Position numbers and translations under genes: made by a program. Shown here one piece after another: positions 1 to 7,277 of a stretch of 64,000 bases of DNA. This DNA comes from Halobacterium sp. DL1 (GTDB lineage Archaea > Halobacteriota > Halobacteria > Halobacteriales > Halobacteriaceae), in contig CP007060.1 in assembly GCA_000230955.3 (NCBI GenBank), forward strand, positions 434,001 to 498,000, in the 5' to 3' direction. Each line of letters begins with the position of its first letter. Within the stretch, counting starts at the first letter, position 1. The notes beneath the pieces are model-generated. The model had not been told where the DNA came from and searched no databases. It saw nothing but the letters and a program-made list of their open reading frames with translations.

Positions 1-126
1 ATTTTCCTCCCGTGAGACACTCTGATGTCCGCGGATCTCTATTGTGGCTGCGGGCAGTAGAACAGTTCAACAGCGAGTTCGACGCAGAGACGTGAGTGTT
101 GCAGCAGGGTCAGTGGGTATTGAGTG

Positions 127-438
127 CTACTGATCCTTGGGGTCGTAGAATTTGTTCGCCCAGGAGCGCTTGTGGAGTTTCAGTTGGATTTCTTCGCCGT
201 CGTCCCATTGGTTGTCGAATCCGCCAAAGCGGTAGCCACATCCCTCTTCGAGGGTGATGTCGTCGTTGAAGACGACGCAGGGTCGCTGGACGTCGCCTCT
301 GTCGCTGTCGCTGAGCATGACTTTCTGTTTCGGTGTGTGGCTGCGGAGGTCGATGGTGTAGTTGACGAATGCTTTCGTCGTTACAAACCGATCTGCGCCG
401 TCGAATTCGTCGATGTGGATGAACGGTGGGCTGCTCAT
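127..438 (-). CDS. hypothetical protein, 103 aa
   Basis: I do not recognise this protein. It begins MSSPPFIHIDEFDGAD and reads as a compact, acidic, mixed alpha/beta protein with no membrane segment and no cysteine cluster. I chose the ATG at 436-438 rather than the longer upstream frame for two reasons. The upstream extension is Arg/Pro/His-rich, unlike a haloarchaeal protein. The chosen ATG also overlaps the stop of the preceding gene by one base (TGATG), which is typical of translational coupling. It is therefore the second gene of a two-gene minus-strand operon with the zinc-ribbon gene. Function is unknown. Confidence 0.6.
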   Translation of the reverse strand: MSSPPFIHIDEFDGADRFVTTKAFVNYTIDLRSHTPKQKVMLSDSDRGDVQRPCVVFNDDITLEEGCGYRFGGFDNQWDDGEEIQLKLHKRSWANKFYDPKDQ

Positions 439-821
439 CAGTCGGCACCTCCCTGGACGACAGTGATTTGACCGGAGGTTTGCTCGGCCGGTTGTGGGTT
501 GCCACAGGTGGGGCAGCGCCTGTGTGTGATCGGGTCGATGAGGTCGTCGCAAGCATCGCACATCACGAGGCCGCTGTGTTGGAGGCGGCCGTCGTTGATG
601 AGGACCGTTCGCAGCCAGCCGTCACGGACGAGCATGAGTGCGTCTGTGGGTTCGTAGAGCCGGGCGTGGCTGCATCGGGCTGCGGGGGCGTCAACGGGTG
701 TGGCGCTGAACCAGGCTGATGCGAGGGGTTGGTGTGCGGGGGTTCGTTCGTGCCACCGGTCGCGGGCGTGTTGTTTGATTAGCGGGAGATACGTCTGGTC
801 GAGGTTGGGTTGTACGGACAT
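438..821 (-). CDS. small zinc-ribbon protein, 127 aa
   Basis: The C-terminal third carries two CxxC knuckles (Cys88/Cys91 and Cys103/Cys106, CDAC and CPTC), a likely structural zinc ribbon. The N-terminal part (MSVQPNLDQTYLPLIKQ) has no motif I recognise. Such small zinc-ribbon proteins are common on haloarchaeal plasmids and integrated elements, but the family cannot be named from the sequence. It is first in a coupled pair with the 103-aa hypothetical gene, whose ATG overlaps its stop codon. A role in nucleic-acid or protein binding is only an inference from the zinc ribbon. Confidence 0.6.
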   Translation of the reverse strand: MSVQPNLDQTYLPLIKQHARDRWHERTPAHQPLASAWFSATPVDAPAARCSHARLYEPTDALMLVRDGWLRTVLINDGRLQHSGLVMCDACDDLIDPITHRRCPTCGNPQPAEQTSGQITVVQGGAD

Positions 822-1389
822 CTATCGAATTGGTTGTCTGGAGTAGTACATCGCCGTCTGGAAGTCAGTGGCTGCGAAGCAGGGAGTACCGAACGCTGAC
901 CAGCGTTGCCACTGGCCGCGTCGATATGTGCTAAGGAGACTGAGACCTGACGAAGGAACTCTTCAACGAGGGCTGATTCCTCTCAGTGATGGGTCGAAGG
1001 GCCTCTAAGGGGTGTCGCTGACTAACGACGAGAAACGATGCTTTCGAGCGCGAATTGCGCGCACGGACTATGGTACCCTCTGGAAGGGGTTCGCTTGCTG
1101 GGCCGAAGCCCATCGATTATTCCCGTGCGTGTTGGTTACGAAGCCCCCTTCGAAGGCCAAAGTGGGAGTCTAAAGAGACCCACCTCTTTCGAAGGGGGAA
1201 GCCGAATCCCGCGATAATTCGCGCGTGAACTGGCAGCCAGGCCGTCTCTCCGCCTTACGGCGGATCCGACGACCGACGACCCTAAATACGCATATTGTCG
1301 CAGGGAATACTTAAAAGAAAATTACCAATATGTATGTCCATCTGATTTAGGATGTCCAGTGTGAATGTACCGGTAGTCAGTGGGGGGTA
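822..1389. other. 568-nt stretch without a convincing gene
   Basis: No frame here shows haloarchaeal protein character; a 60-codon minus frame at 931-1113 is short and Arg/Ser-rich. The stretch holds the inverted repeat at 1144-1198 and, at about 1290-1335, an AT-rich tract. The tract could be a promoter or the terminator region of the convergent gene ending at 1390. Confidence 0.5.
1144..1198. repeat. interrupted inverted repeat (hairpin)
   Basis: An 11-nt perfect arm CCCCCTTCGAA at 1144-1154 is complementary to TTCGAAGGGGG at 1188-1198. A second inner stem pairs GTGGG at 1162-1166 with CCCAC at 1179-1183, leaving a 12-nt loop. It could be a mobile-element end, a protein-binding palindrome or a structured RNA. 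No downstream T-run marks it as a terminator. Confidence 0.7.
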
Positions 1390-2070
1390 TCACCCGCTAT
1401 TTTCCTTGCTATCAGTGTTAGCTGTGACGTCTGATCCGTCTCGATCGCTGGGGCTGAAAAACGCCTCCTTTTTCAGTTCACGTTTGACGAGTTGGGACAC
1501 ACTGTATAGATCCGCTTTCGAGACATCCTGTTGATCCAGTATCTCCTGGTAGTCTGGGTCGTCGAGCATCCGCGTCGGTAGATCATCCTCATTGAGGTTC
1601 GACAAGGCATCGTCAGGGAATCGCCGGGATCGATCCCATTCGACGATCACTTTAATCGTTGCCAGCGCGACTTTTCCGAGCCGTTTCTGTCGACCGAACC
1701 GATCTAGGTTCATCGTTGCCATTGCGGCGACTGCTGCACGTTGCTGGTGAGATGGAAGATCGAGCGCAGAGCAGAACGACTCAGTAACGCGCCCCTTGTC
1801 ACGAGCTGCTTCACGAGCACTGTGGCTGCCATCGGAGCGATGCCGGCCTTCGTTATGCCGGATGAGTTTTGTTACATCTCCGCCAGCGCTTCCGATCCCG
1901 ACCCGCGTGTCACCGAACGCATCGTACCCGGTAGTGTACTTCTCAGGTGAATGGTCGAGTTCTTGTTGACGGGATGGTTTCTGTTCTGGAGTTTCGTCGG
2001 CAAGATATTGGTCAGTCTCTTTTGACTCTTCTTCGTCGCCGTCTACATCCTCGCTTGTTCTCTCTCTCAT
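1390..2070 (-). CDS. RNA polymerase subunit epsilon-like protein, 226 aa
   Basis: The middle section (from about residue 95, containing FCSALDLPSHQQRAAVAAM and NLDRFGRQKRLGKVALATIK) resembles the haloarchaeal family annotated as DNA-directed RNA polymerase subunit epsilon. In that family a Thr/Ser-x-LDL/V-x-P segment is followed by 'aMaelDLtaFGsqraipKVAL' and then 'vDeeRR'. The N-terminal about 90 residues are low-complexity and acidic, as in that family. The start is the ATG at 2068-2070 (MRERTSEDVDG); upstream codons are basic and look non-coding. A core-type transcription accessory subunit inside an accessory region suggests a plasmid- or virus-borne paralogue. The family match is from memory of its sequence pattern, so the name is tentative. 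Confidence 0.5.
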   Translation of the reverse strand: MRERTSEDVDGDEEESKETDQYLADETPEQKPSRQQELDHSPEKYTTGYDAFGDTRVGIGSAGGDVTKLIRHNEGRHRSDGSHSAREAARDKGRVTESFCSALDLPSHQQRAAVAAMATMNLDRFGRQKRLGKVALATIKVIVEWDRSRRFPDDALSNLNEDDLPTRMLDDPDYQEILDQQDVSKADLYSVSQLVKRELKKEAFFSPSDRDGSDVTANTDSKENSG

Positions 2071-2301
2071 CGCTGACCCCCAAGTACTGTAAAGACAATT
2101 ACCAGATACTGTCTTAGTTCTTGACCTCGTTTGCATACCCTCCTGCTTACGGTGACTCCATCCATAGCGGTGTGAGAGCAAGCCGGTGGGAAGCACGCCA
2201 CTTTGACATCCGAACCGTGCGATACTTTTTCACTCGTTCAGGCAGTCACGTCGCAGGTACTGCTGGCACAATTCATAGGGCAGGCCGCCAAGATTTGGAG
2301 C

Positions 2302-2931
2302 ATGGACCGCGAAACGTTTGCGGGGATCGCTGAACAGTACCCGTGGGCTAGTTGGGCTGTGTGGGACGACGCATTCCCCGACGGCGACTGCGTTGAGAAG
2401 CGCCCCGAGCGCTTGGTCGAATTCGTCCATGACCAGGCCGAGATGCTGACTCCAGCCATCGTCCTGATGGGGTTGAATCGATCTGATGACCTCCCCGCCC
2501 CCTACTCAAACTTCCACGCACCAACTCCGAAGCACTACGATTACCGGCTGAAAGAATTCATTCAGGACGGCGGGTTGAACTGCCTCCAGGGGGCGTACAT
2601 GACTGACCTCGTGGATGAGGTTGACCCGGACAGCCAGAGCGTTGAGGTAAGCGACGACGATGCCGCAGTACTGTTGGAACAGTTGCGCGAGCTTGGCGAA
2701 TCCGAATACCACGTCGTATGCTTCGGGAACAAACCGTTCGACGGGGTCGTTGGATACTTCGATGCCGAAGTGACCTCCCACTCACCCGATCTCAAGCAAG
2801 CCGTGATCAAGACTGACGGACTCACATTATACGTTTACCGAGTCTGGTTCTACGGGCTCTACGGCGCAAATCAGGAGAAGGTGGATGTGCTCAGGCAACA
2901 ATTACACGAATTGAACGAGCGCGTCGCCTGA
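2302..2931 (+). CDS. hypothetical protein, possible uracil-DNA glycosylase-like fold, 209 aa
   Basis: The central region has a hydrophobic strand ending in a GLN motif (PAIVLMGLNRSDD), then YSNFH, then GAYMTDLV. A second hydrophobic strand, HVVCFGNKPFD, follows further on. This order (a GLNP-like turn after a beta strand, an aromatic-Asn-Phe-His segment, a late strand with a small-residue turn) resembles a widespread uncharacterised family with a UDG-superfamily-like fold. The match is weak and no function should be assumed. The ATG at 2302 gives the acidic, haloarchaeal-looking N-terminus MDRETFAGIAEQYPWAS. An in-frame start at 2203 would add 33 residues of poorer character. It is plus-strand and transcribed toward the OLD gene. 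Confidence 0.5.
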   Translation: MDRETFAGIAEQYPWASWAVWDDAFPDGDCVEKRPERLVEFVHDQAEMLTPAIVLMGLNRSDDLPAPYSNFHAPTPKHYDYRLKEFIQDGGLNCLQGAYMTDLVDEVDPDSQSVEVSDDDAAVLLEQLRELGESEYHVVCFGNKPFDGVVGYFDAEVTSHSPDLKQAVIKTDGLTLYVYRVWFYGLYGANQEKVDVLRQQLHELNERVA

Positions 2932-3067
2932 CGGATGCGACGACACCTTGTTACTAGCACACTCGCCTACTCGTTCACTCTCATGTCGGACAGTTCAGAA
3001 CCAGAGTCGCTGTCCTTCTCACTGGTCTTTTTATGTCGAGTTATAGAACAGTCTACGCTATGCCGCA

Positions 3068-5221
3068 TCATACATCAAACACCTCGCCAAGGAAAGCATC
3101 AACATCTGTTTCGTCCCGTTCAGGGAGTTCAACGAAATGATCCCGCAGTTCACTTACATCGTAGTTGTCAGCAGAGAACTCTAATGCAGCCTCAGTTTTA
3201 TTGCTGACTTCAACATCAGGGTAATAGTCTTCGATTTCACCATTCAGGAGTAAGATGTTTTCTTCAAGTAGTCGTGCTCTCAGTTCTAAGCGGTCAGAAT
3301 TAATCCTTTCATGATTGCTTGTTATCGCTTTACGCCACGCGTCATCGGATTTTTTATTGATTAATTTCTTGATGCTATCAATGTGCTCTTGATCGGGTTC
3401 TTCCCCGTCTTCCAGTCGCTCTTTTAGTTCTCTGTATCTTTCAAAAGTTCTTTCCCAAGTAGCATTGAGGATTTTACTATCGATATCGCTGCTATTCCAA
3501 GTATGATCTACTTTCCCATCATCTACGAGCGATTCAGAGGTATCTTTCAGTTCCTCAATTTCCTCTTCAATAGATTCCTCTTTGACCATCGCGGAGACAG
3601 ACCACCGAAGAGCACCAATATCTGCGATTACAAACACGTCGATTCCCAGCTGTTCCAGAAAGTCTTTGAATAATGGCAGGTTCGTTTTACCCCCCACCTG
3701 AAGAACTGGGATACCTAAGCTATCGAAATTCCAATTAGGATTAAGAGATGAAGAAACTTCTCTAAGGACAATCGCATCGGATCGGCCCTCTACTAGTACC
3801 ACTCTTTCCGAGAAAATGTAGGAGGATACCTTTTGAAGGTCCATTAGACGGGACTGTTCCCGCGGTTCCTTTTGATTCAAAACTGTATGGAATTGTGTAA
3901 CCTCTGTTCCGTTCTTATCTCGGACAATGTTGATCGTGTCTAGTATTTTATTCTGAATCAGAAGGGGGGAGTGCGTATTGAATATAATTTGCGCATCACC
4001 ATTACAAAGACTTCTGAAGACTCGAAGTAAGTTCTTCTGCAGATTCGGATGCAGAAACAGTTCCGCCTCCTCATAGAGGATCAAGAGGGGTTGCCTCTGT
4101 TCATTTTCTTCACTATCTTCATTAGCTATAGAGAGCGAACCATCTCGAAGATCAGCAATAGTGCGAAGCATACTGAAAACCAGTACCCGCCTCACACCTT
4201 CACCAACATTCTCGTGTGACAAGGTGTCTTCAAGTTGATCATCTTCAATCCGAATATCCACGCCTCGGAATAATCTCCTACTCTCCACTCGTGGGAAATC
4301 CAACTCCACAGAATAATCTCTGAAGGCTTGCTTGAGATAATCACTTATTTGGGTCTCAAAGGCTTCTGAACTGGTGTCTAGTCGATCATATACACTGCCT
4401 AAATTTTCATCAAGTTGTTTGTTGATATCTTCCTCTAATTCACTATATAGGGCATCGGTCATTTCGCCTAGTTCGCCCGAAGTCTGGGCCGCATCTTCAA
4501 CTTCTTTGATAGCAGGTATCTTGACCACGTCAGGAAGCACTACCTCTCTAATCAACTGTTTCGTACCCGAAGGAAAACTCGTAGGCTTCGGTTCAAATTC
4601 AAGACCCTCCGGCCGAGAGGCTATGTAACTCTCATACCCATCCTTCCATGCACCCTTCTGCTTCAGACTGTCTTCGTCGACATGTCCCGCGACTTCTGGA
4701 TATTTTTCCCGCATCGCGTCCCGATAATCAGTGTTGGTGAACCCCTCTTTATCATCGATATTTCCCCACTGATCATCGCGGAAGTCCAGAAAAGTATCTT
4801 CACTCAGTTCCTCATCAATAGGCCTGAGTTGGATTACTTGGAATGATGTATTTCCCCCTTTCTCTTCCGATTCGGTAATACGACAGATTCCAAGATGATT
4901 GTCGAAGTCTTCCCAGTTTAGAAGGAGTTCTCGTACCTGCTCCCGCTTCCTCTCATCCTGTATCCGGTGTAGGTCTTTTTCTAATACATTAAAATACCCT
5001 CTGACCTCTACTGTTCGAGAAGTCTCCTTGTTCCAGTAGAGTTCCTCATCTTTCGTCTTATCCTCTTGCTCAAGCAGGTATTTGATAGATGAAACAATAT
5101 TGGTTTTTCCAACGTTGTTTTTTCCTACGAGACAGTCAAGTCCTTCAAATGTTATTGCGTCATCTCCCCATTGTTCCTTTATCGAACGGTGATTTTTGAC
5201 TTCTATCCTATCAAGATTCAT
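3068..5221 (-). CDS. OLD-family ATP-dependent endonuclease (ABC ATPase + TOPRIM), 717 aa
   Basis: The N-terminal ABC/SMC-type ATPase starts MNLDRIEVKNHRSIKE and has Walker A GKNNVGKT with Lys39. A Walker B region, LILYEEAELFLHPN, and the switch IIFNTHSPLL follow. The C-terminal TOPRIM domain starts at VVLVEGRSDA with the catalytic-type Glu478, followed by an acidic VIADIG stretch. This domain order is that of OLD (overcoming lysogenization defect) nucleases, which cut DNA and often act in phage or plasmid defence. The KTSC gene lies 18 nt upstream on the same strand, so the two form an operon. The gene is clearly more AT-rich than its neighbours, with an unusual number of ATT/AAT/TCT codons, suggesting recent transfer. 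No GajB/UvrD-like helicase partner is adjacent, so it is not an obvious Gabija pair. Confidence 0.88.
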   Translation of the reverse strand: MNLDRIEVKNHRSIKEQWGDDAITFEGLDCLVGKNNVGKTNIVSSIKYLLEQEDKTKDEELYWNKETSRTVEVRGYFNVLEKDLHRIQDERKREQVRELLLNWEDFDNHLGICRITESEEKGGNTSFQVIQLRPIDEELSEDTFLDFRDDQWGNIDDKEGFTNTDYRDAMREKYPEVAGHVDEDSLKQKGAWKDGYESYIASRPEGLEFEPKPTSFPSGTKQLIREVVLPDVVKIPAIKEVEDAAQTSGELGEMTDALYSELEEDINKQLDENLGSVYDRLDTSSEAFETQISDYLKQAFRDYSVELDFPRVESRRLFRGVDIRIEDDQLEDTLSHENVGEGVRRVLVFSMLRTIADLRDGSLSIANEDSEENEQRQPLLILYEEAELFLHPNLQKNLLRVFRSLCNGDAQIIFNTHSPLLIQNKILDTINIVRDKNGTEVTQFHTVLNQKEPREQSRLMDLQKVSSYIFSERVVLVEGRSDAIVLREVSSSLNPNWNFDSLGIPVLQVGGKTNLPLFKDFLEQLGIDVFVIADIGALRWSVSAMVKEESIEEEIEELKDTSESLVDDGKVDHTWNSSDIDSKILNATWERTFERYRELKERLEDGEEPDQEHIDSIKKLINKKSDDAWRKAITSNHERINSDRLELRARLLEENILLLNGEIEDYYPDVEVSNKTEAALEFSADNYDVSELRDHFVELPERDETDVDAFLGEVFDV

Positions 5222-5239
5222 TTTAATACCACCATTGAG

Positions 5240-5452
5240 CTATCGAACTTGTTCGTACTGGTACACATTTTTAATGTTGCTGTGGAAGCACTTCCCATGT
5301 GAAGACGCGTTCATCAAGTCTGTGTGAATATTTGCGGGAACACTGAAATAACGGTAGACTCCCCCACTGTTGAATTCGATCTCTAAGATTTGGTCGTCTT
5401 GATTATAGCCGACACTTCTTAGGTTGCTAGAAGATACGGAAGTCCTGTCCAT
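5240..5452 (-). CDS. KTSC domain-containing protein, 70 aa
   Basis: This small protein is almost entirely one KTSC domain. It starts with the SSN-L-SVGY segment, then a beta strand LEIEFNSGGVYRYFSVP, then the ANIHTDLMNASSHGKCFHSNIK helix-turn, matching the family pattern 'VxSSxlxxvgYdxxxxxLxvxFxxGxxYxYxxVPxxvyxxlxxAxSxGxyfnxxI'. The family is named for a lysyl-tRNA synthetase-associated domain and its function is not established; RNA or nucleic-acid binding is often suggested. It is the first gene of a two-gene operon with the OLD nuclease 18 nt downstream. A TATA-like element at 5475-5482 would give a leaderless transcript. It is a candidate regulator, antitoxin-like partner or nucleic-acid sensor for OLD; this is inference. 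Confidence 0.8.
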   Translation of the reverse strand: MDRTSVSSSNLRSVGYNQDDQILEIEFNSGGVYRYFSVPANIHTDLMNASSHGKCFHSNIKNVYQYEQVR

Positions 5453-5474
5453 AGGCCTGAATGTGAAAGGAAGT

Positions 5475-5482
5475 CATATAGT
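5475..5482 (-). promoter_or_regulatory. TATA-like promoter element for KTSC-OLD operon
   Basis: The minus-strand sequence ACTATATG lies 23-30 nt upstream of the KTSC ATG at 5452. That is the spacing expected for a haloarchaeal leaderless transcript. Confidence 0.5.
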
Positions 5483-5668
5483 TCTACCTTTGTTCACAAG
5501 TTCATAGATCTGCAGACATTTATCCATCCACTAGCATGCATATCCTTTTCACTCATCGGTGGGTGTCAGTGATGTAGGACATGATTGAGTTGCTAGAAAA
5601 GGCAGCCTCTTTTCCAACAAGGAAAAATCTTAACAACCGTTTCGGTTGCGAGGATCCCCATTCGTGCC

Positions 5669-6739
5669 ATGACTGAACGTCAAAGAGCCCTCGGTGATTT
5701 CGGTGGTGAAGGTAGAAACAGGAGCAAATCTAGCAGCGACCCCCCGGAGTACAATTACTCGATTGAGGGGCACATCGGCTATTTCTCGTGGTACCGCGGA
5801 ACCCCATCGCTCTCTTTTATAGATTCTGATGCTACACTAAATTGCGACAGCTTAGTCGGTGAGTCACTCCGCGTCACCCTCCATGAGGAACGCGTCTGTG
5901 GTAACTGCGGCGAGAAGCTCTCGAAGCCGAAATACTCGGTATGTTACGACTGTAAACAACGGCCGCCATTTACGCAGTGCATCAAGACGCCGGGTACTGA
6001 CTGTAAGAACGCCGACTGTCCATTCCCCGACTACAAGCGCGATGCGTGCGCCCACACTTACGTCGTTTACCTCGTCACGAAGGCTGATGTGAAGGTTGGC
6101 ATCAGCCGGAGCGACCGTCGTCTCCAGCGGTGGGCCGAGCAGGGCGCGAGTCACGCTATCGTCGTTGCCGAAACGCCGAATCGAAAGTCGGCGGGGCTCA
6201 TCGAGGAGGCGTTCAGTGATCGCTTTGAAACCCAGTCGAGTAGTTCATGGTACGAACCGCGGACGTCTCCTGTTGAGGATCTTGTTGAGGCCACCCGAAC
6301 GGTGCCAGAGTACATTCCAGATGACTCACGGTTACACGCGTGTCTCACCCTCAACGATCTTGATGAGGATGTTGTCGCTGACCGAGTCGTATCAATACCT
6401 CACCGTGCGACCGGCATCGACCACGCGCGTGGTGTAAATCGACCCGAACTGGAGGTCGGCGATAACGGCGAGGGGACGATTTTAGGCGTTCGGGGGAGTG
6501 TCATCCTCACGGACTCCTTTGCACTTAATCTCAAGAAACGCCAAGGTTATCGAACGACCATCGAAACAACGGCCGAGCTTGCCGTCGAAGTGGAGGATAA
6601 ACTCTGTTGTCTGCTACGATTCGTAGGCGGATTGTGGGACGGCGTGGCGCAGAAACTGCAGTCAGAACGACAACTGAAAGATAGCAATGACGGCACACAT
6701 TACTCTGGAGGAGATGGACGTAGCGAACGATCTGGATGA
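5669..6739 (+). CDS. DUF2797 family protein (zinc cluster + GIY-YIG-like), first gene of the Argonaute operon, 356 aa
   Basis: The N-terminal part carries the family's GHIGYFSWYRGTPSL segment (about residues 34-48). A zinc-binding cluster follows (Cys77, Cys80, Cys92, Cys95, then Cys104, Cys112, Cys117, Cys127, His129). A YVVYLV...VKVGISRSDRRLQRWAEQGA region (about 131-160) then resembles the GIY-YIG-type fold in which the family is usually placed, with AGLIEE downstream. The function of DUF2797 is unknown; a nucleic-acid-binding or nuclease role is inferred from the fold. The last 53 nt overlap the next gene (the Argonaute OB domain), so the genes are probably co-transcribed and translationally coupled. 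The start is the ATG at 5669; a weak TATA-like AATCTTAA lies about 40 nt upstream. The C-terminal tail (DSNDGTHYSGGDGRSERSG) lies in the overlap and may not be conserved. Confidence 0.75.
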   Translation: MTERQRALGDFGGEGRNRSKSSSDPPEYNYSIEGHIGYFSWYRGTPSLSFIDSDATLNCDSLVGESLRVTLHEERVCGNCGEKLSKPKYSVCYDCKQRPPFTQCIKTPGTDCKNADCPFPDYKRDACAHTYVVYLVTKADVKVGISRSDRRLQRWAEQGASHAIVVAETPNRKSAGLIEEAFSDRFETQSSSSWYEPRTSPVEDLVEATRTVPEYIPDDSRLHACLTLNDLDEDVVADRVVSIPHRATGIDHARGVNRPELEVGDNGEGTILGVRGSVILTDSFALNLKKRQGYRTTIETTAELAVEVEDKLCCLLRFVGGLWDGVAQKLQSERQLKDSNDGTHYSGGDGRSERSG

Positions 6740-7277
6740 GGGTGCAAAGTACACGACGACCTTCGAGGTCGTTGACGCTCAACACCACCCTAACCGTGGG
6801 CCCGGAAACCGCGTTCTCAAGTACGTAGACGAGACGGGTAGACGGCCAGGCATCACCCTTTGGGTAAACTCAACGCCTGACGAGGTGTACGAGACGGATT
6901 TCGAAGCCGGCGAGACATACACGCTGACAGACCTTCGCTACTCTATCAACGAGTCCAGTGGTCGAACCTTCTACAATCTTACTGCGACGGCCGATACTAA
7001 AGTGACTCAGTCGACGAGAGACGCGGACATAGGTGAGACCACCAGTTCTGCTGATGTAGAATCGTCATCCGGAGACGATGAGACATCGTCGGTTGACGTG
7101 AGGGCGAAGCAGGGGGGGACAGTAGCGAAGCAGAACGGAATAACACCGACTCGACAGGCGAGGAAAAGGAGCCCCGAGCCGTGTCCGCGTCGGTTGATGA
7201 AGAAATGCAGGCAGAAATCGATGATGCGTTCGCCGACGTACCTGAGTCAGCGACCGAGCAGACGGGACACGCGCTGA
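6687..7277 (+). CDS. N-terminal OB-fold domain of the Argonaute, in a separate frame
   Basis: The first about 115 residues match the extra N-terminal single-strand-DNA-binding (OB/RepA-like) domain of the long haloarchaeal Argonaute from Natronobacterium gregoryi. Both share ITLW-x-N-x-TP, then an FEAGETYTLTDLRY-like segment and YNLTATADTKV. An acidic linker follows (about 116-140, GETTSSADVESSSGDD). After the G run at 7112-7118 this frame turns abruptly basic and unlike a halophile protein (TPTRQARKRSPEPCPRR). The next frame continues the acidic linker directly into the Ago body, so residues after about 144 are probably not a real product by normal reading. With a -1 shift at 7118 the OB domain and Ago would form one protein of about 932 residues. 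The start overlaps DUF2797 by 53 nt; an alternative ATG lies at 6714. Confidence 0.75.
   Translation: MTAHITLEEMDVANDLDEGAKYTTTFEVVDAQHHPNRGPGNRVLKYVDETGRRPGITLWVNSTPDEVYETDFEAGETYTLTDLRYSINESSGRTFYNLTATADTKVTQSTRDADIGETTSSADVESSSGDDETSSVDVRAKQGGTVAKQNGITPTRQARKRSPEPCPRRLMKKCRQKSMMRSPTYLSQRPSRRDTR
7112..7118 (+). other. G7 run at the OB/Argonaute frame junction, fits a -1 slippery heptamer
   Basis: Seven consecutive G follow CA. In the OB frame the codons are CAG, GGG (7113-7115), GGG (7116-7118), so the run is phased G-GGG-GGG, the X-XXY-YYZ form. Re-reading one base at 7118 moves translation into the Ago frame as GAC AGT AGC GAA. The Ago frame is open back to a TGA at 7094-7096, so the junction must lie between 7097 and the end of the OB frame. 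The G run is the natural place. It is either programmed frameshifting, a one-base deletion in vivo, or a homopolymer sequencing error. Confidence 0.7.

Noticed and set aside
931-1113. 60-codon minus frame in the gene-free stretch
   Set aside because: It is short, basic and Ser/Arg-rich with no supporting signal.
3068-5452. Gabija-type (GajA-GajB) system
   Set aside because: OLD is present but no UvrD-like helicase partner is adjacent.
7119-7277. Tail of the OB-domain frame past the G run as a genuine domain
   Set aside because: It is highly basic, unlike haloarchaeal proteins, while the alternative frame continues the acidic linker into Ago.
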